Of a stretch of DNA of 39,492 nt, positions 26,883 to 35,867 are shown in pieces; the stretch's first letter is position 1, and the number at the start of each line of letters is the position of its first letter. This DNA comes from CAZADA01 sp964636945. GTDB lineage: Bacteria > Pseudomonadota > Alphaproteobacteria > Caulobacterales > Maricaulaceae. The stretch spans positions 1 to 39,492 of the forward strand of contig CAZWVH010000025.1 in the NCBI GenBank assembly GCA_964636945.1. The letters run 5' to 3'. The notes under the pieces are model-generated. The model was given only the letters and a program-made list of their open reading frames with translations. It was not told the DNA's origin and did no database searches. The translations under genes and the position numbers were made by a program.

Positions 26883-27323
26883 TCAGCGATCTTTCTGGGC
26901 GGCGAGAAATTCTTCGATCACCTCAGCGCCAGTCCGGCGTGGAACGTCGTTGGCAAACCGATAAAAGTCCGGTTGCTCGTCCACGAAAATTTCTTTTTGA
27001 AACCTAAAGTCCGATGCGTCATCCACAGCGCCCAGCGCAACAGCCACATGTCCGGGACTGTCGACCAAAGCATAAGCCAACGCGCCGCCGCAGCTGGCGC
27101 AAAACCAACGTTCCGCCCAGTCTGACGATCGAAACGTGTTCAACACGTCAGCATTGTCGAATGCGATTGATTGCGTCTCGACGCCGAACCAAGGTCCGCC
27201 GGCCCATCTGCGGCACATCGAACAATGGCAAACATCGAAAGTCCGTCCGTGGCGAAGCACGGCCGTGAACACTGCGGCGCCGCAAAGGCATCGACCGTTT
27301 ATTTGGTTTCCTTGCTGGCTCAT
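26883..27323 (-). CDS. GFA-family (CENP-V/GFA fold) zinc protein
   Basis: The 146-residue protein has the Gfa / CENP-V domain, with metal ligands in RCLCGAAV (C12, C14), CHCSMCRRW (C32, C34, C37) and WFCASCGGAL (C75, C78). Members were first described as glutathione-dependent formaldehyde-activating enzymes, but most are of uncertain function. It sits 13 bases upstream of nuoD in the same direction and is clearly co-transcribed with it. Why it sits there is unknown. Confidence 0.9.
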   Translation of the reverse strand: MSQQGNQINGRCLCGAAVFTAVLRHGRTFDVCHCSMCRRWAGGPWFGVETQSIAFDNADVLNTFRSSDWAERWFCASCGGALAYALVDSPGHVAVALGAVDDASDFRFQKEIFVDEQPDFYRFANDVPRRTGAEVIEEFLAAQKDR

Positions 27324-27391
27324 GGTGAAGGTTCGTGACTGCTGATTTGATGAGTGAGTTGGATGCGGCGCAACGATCGCGAGAACCTGTC

Positions 27392-27667
27392 CTATCCTGG
27401 CGAAAAGTGCTCATCGCGGCTTCGCACCACGCGGGGCGCACGCCGGCTTTGACGCTGTTGAGGCCAGTGCATTTGTGTATTGCGCGCGGCCATCATGCTT
27501 CCCAACGCAAATCCAGTGCAGAACGACGCAGCTGCGAGAATGCCCGCTCCTACCAAGGCCGGGCCAACAAAGGCGGGCAAAGGAAAGACAGTTCGATCGT
27601 CGCGTCGCCGCCAAACCCCGTCCGCATCCCTTTGCATTTCCAAATCAAAAGCCCATTCGTAAGCCAT
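27392..27667 (-). CDS. Hypothetical small membrane protein (91 aa)
   Basis: The product has a charged N-terminus (MAYEWAFDLEMQRDADGVW), a hydrophobic segment at about 30-57 (VGPALVGAGILAAASFCTGFAL) and a basic C-terminal tail. Its ATG overlaps the stop codon of the upstream lipoprotein gene as TAATG, which supports translation. No family was recognised. A competing plus-strand frame over the same bases was rejected. Confidence 0.55.
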   Translation of the reverse strand: MAYEWAFDLEMQRDADGVWRRRDDRTVFPLPAFVGPALVGAGILAAASFCTGFALGSMMAARNTQMHWPQQRQSRRAPRVVRSRDEHFSPG

Positions 27668-28062
27668 TAAATCCGTCCTTCGCTCGCCGCAATGCGGACA
27701 CGGTCCTCATCACAGCTCTTCAGCGCCCCAATGTAATCTTGAGCCATTGTCCCGCCCACAGGCGGCTGACCCGCTTGGCCTAATATCATGGATTGGGCAA
27801 AACCACGCGCATCGGCGAGCAGCCAGTTGCGCTCGGCCTCGTCAGCCGCCGTCGCATTCAAACGTTCCCGCCAAAAATCAATATTCGCGGCGCGCCCGCC
27901 CTCCACCACGCGGGGGGCAAGGCTTCCCGAAGTCATGTCAAACATGGCCAAACAAATTGCCGCGCGCCGCGCATCGTCGCTGGGCGGCGCAGGCGGCGGT
28001 GTGGTCGCGCATGCAGCAAACAGCCATGGCGCTGCGATCAGGGCCGCACCACGTAAACTCAT
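27667..28062 (-). CDS. Hypothetical lipoprotein (131 aa)
   Basis: The N-terminal signal (MSLRGAALIAAPWLFAAC) ends at a probable lipidation cysteine at residue 18, followed by a Thr/Pro-rich linker (ATTPPPAPPSD). The mature part is helical and carries two cysteines. Its ATG overlaps the nuoC stop as ATGA, and its stop overlaps the next small gene as TAATG, so three genes are coupled in series. No known family was recognised; an envelope-associated role is inferred from the signal only. Confidence 0.68.
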   Translation of the reverse strand: MSLRGAALIAAPWLFAACATTPPPAPPSDDARRAAICLAMFDMTSGSLAPRVVEGGRAANIDFWRERLNATAADEAERNWLLADARGFAQSMILGQAGQPPVGGTMAQDYIGALKSCDEDRVRIAASEGRI

Positions 28063-28670
28063 GAACCGTCGCCATTGGCTTTTTCATCGCCCGGAAGCAC
28101 GTATTTCGCGCCCTCCCATGGAGACAGAAAGTCGAAATCGCGAAATTCCTGAACCAGCTTGACCGGCTCGTAGATCACGCGTTTTTGCTCCTCGTCATAG
28201 CGCATTTCCACATGCCCCGTGAGCGGGAAGTCCTTGCGCAGCGGATGACCATGAAAGCCGTAGTCGGTCAGCAACCGGCGCAGATCGGGATGGCCTTCAA
28301 AGATGACGCCGTACATGTCAAACGCTTCGCGCTCATACCAATCGGCGTTGGGATAAACATCAATCACGGTGGGGACAGTGTCGTCCTCGCCCACTTTCAG
28401 TTTCACCCGCAACCGCATGTTTCGGCTGAGCGACAACAAATGATACACGATCTCGAATCGCTCTGAACGATTGGGATAGTCAACCGCGCATAAGTCGATA
28501 AGCGTGGCAAACTGGCAGCCCGCATCATCACGCAAGAAAGTCAACAGATCGACCACGCGCTCACGCGTCGTGGTGATGGTCAACTCGTCTTGGGCGGTGG
28601 TGGCGGAGACCATATCGGCCGAACGCGTCACCGCAATGTGATCGCGCAAATCGTCCAAAGCTTCAGTCAT
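28059..28670 (-). CDS. nuoC: NADH-quinone oxidoreductase subunit C
   Basis: The 203-residue protein is the 30-kDa-type peripheral-arm subunit of complex I. The signatures LIDLCAVDYPNR, the ADWYEREAFDMYGVIFEGHP stretch and LRKDFPLTG are present. ATG 28670 gives the usual N-terminus; the upstream frame is antisense to nothing and overlaps nuoB. It is coupled by ATGA to the lipoprotein gene that follows. Confidence 0.96.
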   Translation of the reverse strand: MTEALDDLRDHIAVTRSADMVSATTAQDELTITTTRERVVDLLTFLRDDAGCQFATLIDLCAVDYPNRSERFEIVYHLLSLSRNMRLRVKLKVGEDDTVPTVIDVYPNADWYEREAFDMYGVIFEGHPDLRRLLTDYGFHGHPLRKDFPLTGHVEMRYDEEQKRVIYEPVKLVQEFRDFDFLSPWEGAKYVLPGDEKANGDGS

Positions 28671-28693
28671 GGCATGGTCTCCAGCATAGCGCT

Positions 28694-29257
28694 TTATCGC
28701 TCGATCGAGCCTTCGCGGCGGATTTTCTTTTGCAGTTGCAACACGCCATAGACCAACGCCTCGGCGCTGGGCGGGCAACCGGGCACATAAATGTCCACGG
28801 GCACGATCCGGTCGCAACCGCGCACAACCGAGTAGGAATAGTGGTAATATCCCCCGCCATTGGCGCATGAGCCCATGGAGATGACATAGCGCGGCTCAGG
28901 CATTTGATCGTACACTTTGCGCAGGGCTGGGGCCATCTTGTTGCACAATGTGCCCGCCACGATCATCACATCGGATTGGCGCGGACTGGCGCGCGGAGCA
29001 AACCCAAATCGCTCCAAGTCATAGCGGGGCATGGAGGCTTGCATCATCTCCACCGCACAGCACGCCAAGCCAAAGGTCATCCAATGCAATGACCCCGTGC
29101 GCGCCCAGGTGATCAGGTCATCCGCCCTGGCGACCAAGAATCCTTTGTCCGCCAGTTTGTCGGTCACACCATCAGCGAAGGGATCGTGCAGCTTGGGATC
29201 ATAGCCCGGAGTTTTCGCTCGAGCTGCGCCGCCGGCTGCAATAGTACTGTCAGACAT
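28694..29257 (-). CDS. nuoB: NADH-quinone oxidoreductase subunit B
   Basis: The 187-residue protein carries the [4Fe-4S] cluster N2, the last electron carrier before quinone in complex I. Ligand motifs FGLACCAVEMM (tandem cysteines), MGSCANGGG and VPGCPPSAEAL are all intact. The N-terminus is a flexible Ala/Gly-rich segment, and ATG 29257 (MSDSTIAAGG) follows a GAGGTGA ribosome binding site. It lies 20 bases after nuoA. Confidence 0.97.
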   Translation of the reverse strand: MSDSTIAAGGAARAKTPGYDPKLHDPFADGVTDKLADKGFLVARADDLITWARTGSLHWMTFGLACCAVEMMQASMPRYDLERFGFAPRASPRQSDVMIVAGTLCNKMAPALRKVYDQMPEPRYVISMGSCANGGGYYHYSYSVVRGCDRIVPVDIYVPGCPPSAEALVYGVLQLQKKIRREGSIER

Positions 29258-29276
29258 AGTCACCTCTCGCGCGCGG

Positions 29277-29651
29277 TCATTCCCACTCCAGCGCGCCCTT
29301 TCGCCACTCATAGATAAATCCGACGGTGAGCACGGCGAGGAACACCATCATCGACCAGAATGCGTACAAATTCCCCTCAAACACCGGGAAAATCCAAGGG
29401 AATAGAAAGGCCACCTCAAGGTCGAAAATGATGAACAGGATCGCCACCAGATAAAACCGCACGTCAAATTTCATCCGTGCATCATCGAAAGCGTTAAACC
29501 CGCACTCATACGTGGAGACTTTCTCCGGGTCCGGATCAGAGGGGGCGAACACGAAGGCAAACAGCACAAAGCCAATGCCCAATGCCGCCGAAATCCCGAG
29601 AAAAATCAGGATTGGCGCATACTCCAACAGAAATTCAGCCGATGGCGTCAT
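29277..29651 (-). CDS. nuoA: NADH-quinone oxidoreductase subunit A
   Basis: The 124-residue protein is the small membrane subunit of complex I with three membrane segments: APILIFLGISAALGIGFVLF, FYLVAILFIIFDLEVAFLF, and FWSMMVFLAVLTVGFIYEW. The conserved YECGF loop and the acidic FDLEVAFLFPW segment are visible. ATG 29651 is preferred over an in-frame TTG four codons upstream. It is the first gene of the nuo run; its promoter should lie in the 140 bases up to the tRNA gene. Confidence 0.96.
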   Translation of the reverse strand: MTPSAEFLLEYAPILIFLGISAALGIGFVLFAFVFAPSDPDPEKVSTYECGFNAFDDARMKFDVRFYLVAILFIIFDLEVAFLFPWIFPVFEGNLYAFWSMMVFLAVLTVGFIYEWRKGALEWE

Positions 29652-29794
29652 GATCAGCCCCAAGGTCTGGCGCGTGGCGTGGCGCGTTTCATGAGCGCAA
29701 ACTAGAGGGTGCGCCTGCGAAGGGCAATGATCACCTGCCGCGACTCAGCCGCACGCTTAACGATTCTGGGCACAATGAATTAACATTATGGATA

Positions 29795-29871
29795 TGGCGC
29801 GAGTGACGGGGCTCGAACCCGCGACCTCCGGCGTGACAGGCCGGCACTCTAACCAACTGAGCTACACCCGC
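29795..29871 (-). tRNA. tRNA-Asp (anticodon GTC)
   Basis: Read on the minus strand, the 77 bases fold as a tRNA. The acceptor stem is GCGGGTG/CACTCGC, the D arm contains AGCTCAGTTGGTTAGAG, and the anticodon stem-loop is CCGGC-CTGTCAC-GCCGG with anticodon GTC. The T arm has GGTTCGA, discriminator G is present, and CCA is encoded. It lies between nuoA and the TonB receptor gene. Confidence 0.95.
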
Positions 29872-29973
29872 TTATCCATCGCCGATTCCGGCGAGCTGTG
29901 TGTGTAAGTCTTCGCGCACGCCCGGTCAAGCGACACGATGGCGCTTCATCGCAGCTTGAACACCCATCGGCAC

Positions 29974-30003
29974 AAAAAAACGGCGGCTCAATTCGAGCCG
30001 CCG
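29974..30003 (-). terminator. Rho-independent terminator of the TonB-receptor gene
   Basis: On the minus strand the order is a 9-bp stem CGGCGGCTC / GAGCCGCCG around a 5-base loop, then seven T. It lies 31 bases after the receptor stop codon, a textbook intrinsic terminator for that gene. Confidence 0.88.
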
Positions 30004-30033
30004 TAGTCGGACAGAAAAAGGGTCAAAGGCTCA

Positions 30034-33030
30034 TTAGAATCGAACTTTCACGCCCAATGAGTAGGTCCGGCCCAGTACGTCATACAGGCTCGGGAATGTA
30101 TTGCCCGAGTTGAAAGACGTCGTGCCGGTGGAATTGCCGATAATGGGTGGTTCTTCATCGAACAAATTGTCCACCGTGCCCACAAAACGCACATTGTCAT
30201 TCATTTCATAGGCCGCACTCAGGTCCAGATAGTGATACGCGTCAATCGACCGGAATGCAGGGAAGACGTTTGCGGCTTCCTCGGTTTGGACATCCATACT
30301 GTCGATGTAACGCCACAGGTATGAGAACTCCAAATCACCCAGATCCCAAGTGGTGCGCTGAACGAACCGCAATTGGGGCACGGGGTCACAGGTCGTGCCG
30401 TAAAAGCCGTTACAGTCCACAACATCAGAGAAGCTGGCCGACTGCAGGTCGTTGCTCAGGTAATAGTTGCCATTGAAGGCCACTTCCAATTCCCCAAGCT
30501 CGCCAAGCTCAATGCCCGTTGTGGCCGAAACCTCAACGCCTTCAGCGCGAACGAACGAAAGGTTGGTGGTAAACCCAGGCAAGCCCGCGCCCGACGTGGC
30601 CAGAGAGCCGTTGATGCGGACAATGCCTGCACACGCTTCCGGATCAGCCAATACGTAACAGGCGTCCATTGCCTCTTGGCCGCTGAAGGTTCCGATAAAA
30701 TCGGTAATCTCAATGTCATAATAATCGACGGAGACCACCGGATTATTGAAGAACCCGCCAATGTTTGGGGTCCAGACCGCGCCTAGAGTTAAAGTTTCGG
30801 CCGATTCAGGATCCGGCAAGGCATTGGGATCGGTGCCGGCAAACTGGTTGACTTGACCGGCAACAATGTCGCCGACCACACCGACCAGCGCTGGTGGAAC
30901 GCCGGTGGATTCGCACAAGGCGCGCAACTCAGCATCAATCGGATTGGGATTGCCTGCAGAACACGGATCAAGCGTGGCGTTAGACAGCCCCGTTGTTACC
31001 GGGCGGAACAACTCACTGATGTTGGGCGCCCGGTTGGCCACTTGGAACATTGCGCGGAACCGCAATGAATCGATTGGCGACCAATTCACACCCGCTTTCC
31101 AGGTTTCATCCTGACCGGTGATGGAATAGTCCGAAAGGCGGAACCCAAGCTCCACGTTCAAATCTTCCACCAAGGGCGCACCCTCGATCAGCGGGAGATA
31201 CAGCTCGCCGAACGCCTCATACACGTCGTACTCGCCCTCGACTGGCAGCAGATTGCCACCCGCGCCGCCTTGGCAGCTTGTGGGCGGGGTCTGCAAACAA
31301 TCATCGGGAAGCGTCGAGGCCCGTTCTTGACGATATTCAGCGCCCACAGCCGCTGCGACTTCGTTTTGCGCGAAGGGGCTCGCAATCCCCAGCGGTCCGG
31401 TGGCTGACGCATGAACGATGTCCTGCGTGGTCTTTTCCTGGATCAGCGCGGTGACACTGGAGAAATTGACCATGTCGGACGTGATCGAGCCAAACCCGCC
31501 AGAAAAAATGTCAAGCGGTACGCAAGTTGAAGGACCAACTGTGCCCTCGGGCGTGATGCACTGTGTGGCGTCAACGGTATTCAGCGCGATCGCAATATTG
31601 CTGACATTGGTGTAGCCAGCGCGCACACGGGTGCGATCAGATTCACCGTGCTGATAGGACAGATCATATGTCCAGTCGCCAAACAGATCACCGCGCGCAC
31701 CAATCACAAAGTGAAGCTGATTGGCGTCAAAGGCTTCAGATCGCGTGCCCAATTCCAATGTGCGCCGACGGATCGGCACGGATATCGAGTCGGCGAGATC
31801 GAAAATGCCGTTATTGTTGTTGTCGATGGCGCCAGTGGTGGGATCGAATACGTCCACACCAGCATCGCCGGCAAATGTATTCACCTGGTCAATGATGGCT
31901 TGTTGGGCTTGAGCGCCCAAGAACGGGTTGGCGAGTGGCACCGTGAAAACATTGCCAAACACACCCGAGGGTGCAACTTGCTGCTCCACATTGGTGGCGG
32001 TGAAATTCCCGCGACCATAAATTTCAAGGTGATTGTTCACCTCGTAATAGCCAACCGCATCGAGATTGAAACGTTCCTGAGGCGTTTGATAATAGTTGAA
32101 CGGGTTAAAGTTAAACACGCTACAGCGCGGCCCCAACGTCCCGTCATTGCGGAACTGCAAGGTCTGACCCGGCAAGTCCAACGCCGCCGGTATCGCTGTG
32201 GTGGACCCGGAAGCTGTTTCGTCGGCATTCTCCGGGTTCTGACAGTTGTCTTCTTCCGGCAATACCAATTGACCGTCCAAACCCGAGCCGTTCGTGGTCG
32301 AAACGCCGACTCGGCCGAACTCGCGATCGCCAAACTGAACGCCCACCCGATCGGTATAACCGAGGCTGAACATCACATTGCCGCGGCCATCGGCGAAGTT
32401 TGTGCCCATCAACGCCGTGATTGCCTGGGTCTCCCCGTCCGACTGCTCGGATATGCTGCCATTATACTCCAGCTCAAAGCCCTCAAAGTCCTCCTTGAGC
32501 ACGAAGTTTACAGCGCCCGACATGGCGTCAGAACCATACACCGCCGACGCGCCCCCGGTGACGATGTCAATCCGCTCCAACATGTTTACCGGAACTGTCT
32601 GAACGTCCACAACGCCGGCTGAAACGCCTGTGGCTGTGCCGGCAAACGGGGTCAAGCGCTTGCCATTGACCAGCACCAAGCTGCGTTGCGGGCCCAAGCC
32701 GCGCAAGTCGATGGTTGTCGCACCGGCCGTGCCGTTGTTCACGTTCTGCCCATCACCGGGAATCGTTCCCGGCAAATTGCGGAATATCCGTTCAACGTTG
32801 GGCTCAAGTTGAAATTCAAGCTCAGCCTCAGCCACAGTTTGAATCGGACTGCTGGATGTCACGTTCGGCGTCTGAATGCGCGTGCCGGTCACGACGACGA
32901 CATCTTGAGAGCCTTGGTCGTCGTCGTCCTGCGCCCACGCCGGTTGAGCGCTGACAGCCAAAGCCGCCGCCGCTGAACCGCCTAAGAGCAGTCGCCGCCA
33001 TGCCCGATGACTTGAATATAAATCTTCCAT
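30034..33030 (-). CDS. TonB-dependent outer-membrane receptor
   Basis: The 998-residue protein has a signal peptide ending near AQPAWAQ (about residue 34), an acidic linker (DDDDQG), and then a TonB-box-like stretch VVVVTGTRI. The plug domain carries the motifs TTIDLRGLGPQRSLVLVNGKR and IDIVTGGASAVYGSDAMSG. A large beta-barrel follows, ending YSLGVKVRF with the C-terminal phenylalanine needed for BAM assembly. The length is at the large end and suits receptors for bulky substrates such as oligosaccharides, peptides or siderophores; substrate cannot be told. AGGGGGAA lies just before ATG 33030. It is divergent from the LytS-type kinase gene, and a shared 338-base region may hold regulation of both. 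Confidence 0.94.
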   Translation of the reverse strand: MEDLYSSHRAWRRLLLGGSAAAALAVSAQPAWAQDDDDQGSQDVVVVTGTRIQTPNVTSSSPIQTVAEAELEFQLEPNVERIFRNLPGTIPGDGQNVNNGTAGATTIDLRGLGPQRSLVLVNGKRLTPFAGTATGVSAGVVDVQTVPVNMLERIDIVTGGASAVYGSDAMSGAVNFVLKEDFEGFELEYNGSISEQSDGETQAITALMGTNFADGRGNVMFSLGYTDRVGVQFGDREFGRVGVSTTNGSGLDGQLVLPEEDNCQNPENADETASGSTTAIPAALDLPGQTLQFRNDGTLGPRCSVFNFNPFNYYQTPQERFNLDAVGYYEVNNHLEIYGRGNFTATNVEQQVAPSGVFGNVFTVPLANPFLGAQAQQAIIDQVNTFAGDAGVDVFDPTTGAIDNNNNGIFDLADSISVPIRRRTLELGTRSEAFDANQLHFVIGARGDLFGDWTYDLSYQHGESDRTRVRAGYTNVSNIAIALNTVDATQCITPEGTVGPSTCVPLDIFSGGFGSITSDMVNFSSVTALIQEKTTQDIVHASATGPLGIASPFAQNEVAAAVGAEYRQERASTLPDDCLQTPPTSCQGGAGGNLLPVEGEYDVYEAFGELYLPLIEGAPLVEDLNVELGFRLSDYSITGQDETWKAGVNWSPIDSLRFRAMFQVANRAPNISELFRPVTTGLSNATLDPCSAGNPNPIDAELRALCESTGVPPALVGVVGDIVAGQVNQFAGTDPNALPDPESAETLTLGAVWTPNIGGFFNNPVVSVDYYDIEITDFIGTFSGQEAMDACYVLADPEACAGIVRINGSLATSGAGLPGFTTNLSFVRAEGVEVSATTGIELGELGELEVAFNGNYYLSNDLQSASFSDVVDCNGFYGTTCDPVPQLRFVQRTTWDLGDLEFSYLWRYIDSMDVQTEEAANVFPAFRSIDAYHYLDLSAAYEMNDNVRFVGTVDNLFDEEPPIIGNSTGTTSFNSGNTFPSLYDVLGRTYSLGVKVRF

Positions 33031-33368
33031 AACTTCCCCCTAACAGGCGAATAAACATCACATCGCGCCGCTGGGCCGCCTGGCCTGCGACGCGGACTCG
33101 CGAGCGGACGCTCGGCAGTCTAGAAACACGCTGTCACGGGTTGATGAGTAATTGCGCCGGCGAATCGCCAGGAGGACTGTCTATCAAGGCAAGACCATCC
33201 AGAATCGGCAAAACGAATGATTTATACGATGAACGGACTATTTTTTGCGACGAACTACGAAGATTGACCTCGCCTTCACTTTGAACTTGAGTAAGTAGTG
33301 TTATCAATGATGAATGTATATATCGTGCTAGACATGATTACCGTGAGTGCCGTCAGGGCGGAGTTGCT
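33031..33368. promoter_or_regulatory. Divergent intergenic region, receptor / histidine kinase
   Basis: No gene is seen in these 338 bases. The right half (33210-33350) is AT-rich with promoter-like hexamers, for example TTGAAC near 33281 and TATATAT near 33315, suggesting the start region of the kinase gene. It must also hold the receptor promoter in the other direction. LytTR regulators usually bind pairs of 9-10 base direct repeats; none was convincing by eye. Confidence 0.45.
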
Positions 33369-35054
33369 ATGACGGACGCGAGAACCTTGCAGTGGGGACC
33401 GTCAGCTCAGCAACCGCAATCACCTGCGCCATACGCTGGACTCAACGCGGGGAGCCTCATTGCGCTCACCATTACAGTTTGGGGTTTGTTTTCTCTGGCC
33501 TCATTGGTTTATCTTTTCGAGCTCGTGCACAAGGACCCTGTCGTACTCTGGCGCGTGGGCGTCAGGGACCTCAGCGGCGCCGGTCTATCGCTCATCGTGG
33601 CAATGGTTTTGCGGGTCCTTCACAGGCTGGGACTCGCGGCCAAACTCGGTGTGTCGGTGGTGTTGGCGTTTTTGGCCAACCTTGCCTACTCAGCCCTTGG
33701 ACTTGTGCTGATCGCGCCGCTGTTCGACGCCACAGTCGGGCAAGGAAACGCCAGCGAATATCTCCTCCAGCACATGACCTCTCACTACTGGGTGTTTCTG
33801 GCCTATGCGGGACTTTTTCTGCTGCTCGATCAACACGGCGAGGCTGCTCAGTCCACGTCCGCAAGCAACCCCAACCGCCGCATACTTGAACGGCGTGTCG
33901 CCAGTCAGCTTCATACCTATGAGGGTCTCAACACTCGCTGGTTTTGGACGTTCCAAGCGGTGTTCTGGACACTCATGTTCATTTTTTCGACCGCAAACGC
34001 CGTCAACGGAGGAGAGCCATTCTCCAGCAATTGGTGGCGCATAGCGATTGTTGAAATGACAGGTCTTGCGACCACCACCATCGTGCATTTCGCACTCTTA
34101 AAACCCACGCGCTTTCAACCCCTCCACAAACGAGCGGCAGGGGCCCTATTGGCGGCTTTGGTGATGACAATGGTTTACGTCACCGCGATTTGGGCCGTGT
34201 ATTTCCAACTCTTTCCTGTCCCTGCCGAATATGGACAGGAAGGCGATCGACTCACGGGTTTGGCCTTGTTACTGCGCGCAGGGCCACGATGGATGTTTTT
34301 AAATTTTCCAGTTTTTGTGGGTTGGACCGGATTTTATCTGGCGCTGGATGCAGCCCGGCGGGTTCGTCAACAGGAGCGCCAGCTATACAATTCGGTTGTT
34401 CTGGCGCAGGAAGCCCAGTTGAAAATGCTGCGTTTTCAGCTGAACCCGCACTTTTTGTTCAACACCCTGAATGCGATTTCCACGCTGATTCTCGACAAAC
34501 GGCCTGATGACGCTGAGGCCATGCTTGGCCGATTGTCTCAGTTTTTAAGGTTCACGCTGGACGCTGCGCCGGGTGATTGTTGTCCCCTGAGTCAAGAAAT
34601 CGCCGCGCAAAAACTCTACCTGGAAATCGAGCGCGCCCGCTTTGCTGAGCGCCTCAATGTGGAGATCAAGGTCCCTCGGGACATTCAAGACACATTGGTG
34701 CCCACACTCATACTCCAGCCATTGACCGAGAACGCCGTGAAATATGCCGTCGCGCGATCCCAATCTGCTGTGAAGATTGAGATTGTGGGCGAGCGTTTGC
34801 CCGACGGCCGGCTCTGTCTGGAGGTGCGCGACAATGGCCCGAGCGCCGGCGTGTCCGCTCCGTCAAAAGGTGCAGGCGTCGGATTGCAAAATGTCCGCGC
34901 CCGACTCGCCGTGCTTTACGGAGATGCGGCCGAACTTGCGGCGGGTCCCTTGCCCGAAGGCGGCTTTGTCGCCGCCATGATACTTCCCATTGAAACCGAC
35001 TATGATGCGCTCAATCAGATGCCTGCTGACGCATCACCTCGCATGGAGAATTGA
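33369..35054 (+). CDS. LytS-family sensor histidine kinase
   Basis: The 561-residue protein has an N-terminal half with about eight membrane segments (the first near 30-50, the last near 310-328) split by a hydrophilic loop around residues 160-195. The His_kinase motif FQLNPHFLFNTLNAIS follows, with the phospho-accepting His at residue 361, then the ATPase part with LQPLTENAVKYAV (N box) and GVGLQNVRARL (G box). It should autophosphorylate and pass the phosphate to the LytTR regulator encoded 3 bases downstream. The signal is unknown. The many membrane segments suggest sensing within the membrane, for example of a lipid or hydrophobic molecule. Confidence 0.93.
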   Translation: MTDARTLQWGPSAQQPQSPAPYAGLNAGSLIALTITVWGLFSLASLVYLFELVHKDPVVLWRVGVRDLSGAGLSLIVAMVLRVLHRLGLAAKLGVSVVLAFLANLAYSALGLVLIAPLFDATVGQGNASEYLLQHMTSHYWVFLAYAGLFLLLDQHGEAAQSTSASNPNRRILERRVASQLHTYEGLNTRWFWTFQAVFWTLMFIFSTANAVNGGEPFSSNWWRIAIVEMTGLATTTIVHFALLKPTRFQPLHKRAAGALLAALVMTMVYVTAIWAVYFQLFPVPAEYGQEGDRLTGLALLLRAGPRWMFLNFPVFVGWTGFYLALDAARRVRQQERQLYNSVVLAQEAQLKMLRFQLNPHFLFNTLNAISTLILDKRPDDAEAMLGRLSQFLRFTLDAAPGDCCPLSQEIAAQKLYLEIERARFAERLNVEIKVPRDIQDTLVPTLILQPLTENAVKYAVARSQSAVKIEIVGERLPDGRLCLEVRDNGPSAGVSAPSKGAGVGLQNVRARLAVLYGDAAELAAGPLPEGGFVAAMILPIETDYDALNQMPADASPRMEN

Positions 35055-35057
35055 CCT

Positions 35058-35837
35058 ATGCGCGTGCTGCTTGTGGATGATGAACCCCTCGCCCTTCGAC
35101 GGTTAGAGATATTGTTGTCGCGCCGTCCATGGATCCAGATTTTGGGCTCGGCGCGCGACGGCGCGAGCGCCATTGAGGCCATCGAGCGAAATCGACCGGA
35201 CCTCATTCTGTTGGATGTCCAAATGCCCGGTCTTGATGGCATCGAAGTCGCCGACTATTTGCGCACGCAATGCGACCCGCAAGACGCGCCGGATATCATT
35301 TTCATCACCGCATTCGACAATTTCGCTGTTGAAGCCTTTCAAGCGGCGGCCATCGATTATTTGCTCAAACCGGTGGAAGTGGACCGGCTTGACCAGGCGC
35401 TGTCGCGCGCGAAGGCGAACCGCGCGGCAAAAGACGCCCAAAGCCGGGCAGACGAACTTGAGTCCGTGGTGCGGGCTTTACGCTCTTCAGGAGGCGACGG
35501 CGCGCCGGATCTGTGGGTGAAGGATCGCAATGGCTCCGTGCGCATCGAAAAATGGCGCATCGACTGGATTGAAGCCGAAGGCGACTATGTGCGCATTCAC
35601 GCAGGGGAGCGATCCTGGCTTATGCGCAATACCATGGCGGCCATGGAAGATACGCTCGATCAGCGCTTGTTCACCCGCGTCCACCGTTCAGCCATTGTGA
35701 ATGTGCGCGCCGTGGAGCGTCTGGGATCAACACAAACCGGCGCACGCATGATCAAACTCAGCTGTGGCGCTGAAATCCGGGTCGGCCGCGCATACGAACG
35801 CGCCGTGCAAGACGCCATGTCGCGCATCGCCACCTGA
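35058..35837 (+). CDS. LytTR-family response regulator
   Basis: The 259-residue protein has a receiver domain at 1-120 with the acidic pair D7-D8 (VLLVDDEP), phospho-acceptor Asp53 (LILLDVQMPG), Thr (FITAFD) and Lys (LKPVE). A LytTR DNA-binding domain at about 153-258 shows WIEAEGDYVRIH and FTRVHRSAIVNVRAV. It is the partner of the LytS-type kinase just upstream. Candidate targets are the divergent TonB receptor gene and its own operon. It is convergent with the DUF1476 gene 31 bases away. Confidence 0.95.
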   Translation: MRVLLVDDEPLALRRLEILLSRRPWIQILGSARDGASAIEAIERNRPDLILLDVQMPGLDGIEVADYLRTQCDPQDAPDIIFITAFDNFAVEAFQAAAIDYLLKPVEVDRLDQALSRAKANRAAKDAQSRADELESVVRALRSSGGDGAPDLWVKDRNGSVRIEKWRIDWIEAEGDYVRIHAGERSWLMRNTMAAMEDTLDQRLFTRVHRSAIVNVRAVERLGSTQTGARMIKLSCGAEIRVGRAYERAVQDAMSRIAT

Positions 35838-35867
35838 AGCGAGATCGCACCATTGAGCCTTGCGAAA

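Noticed and set aside
27335..27670. Plus-strand open frames over 27335-27783
   Set aside because: They are mirrored to the coupled minus-strand small genes, and their Arg/Pro/Ser-rich composition is typical of shadow frames.
31648..32622. A 324-codon open frame on the plus strand inside the TonB receptor gene
   Set aside because: It is antisense to the conserved plug and early barrel; its composition is that of a mirror frame and no family is recognisable.
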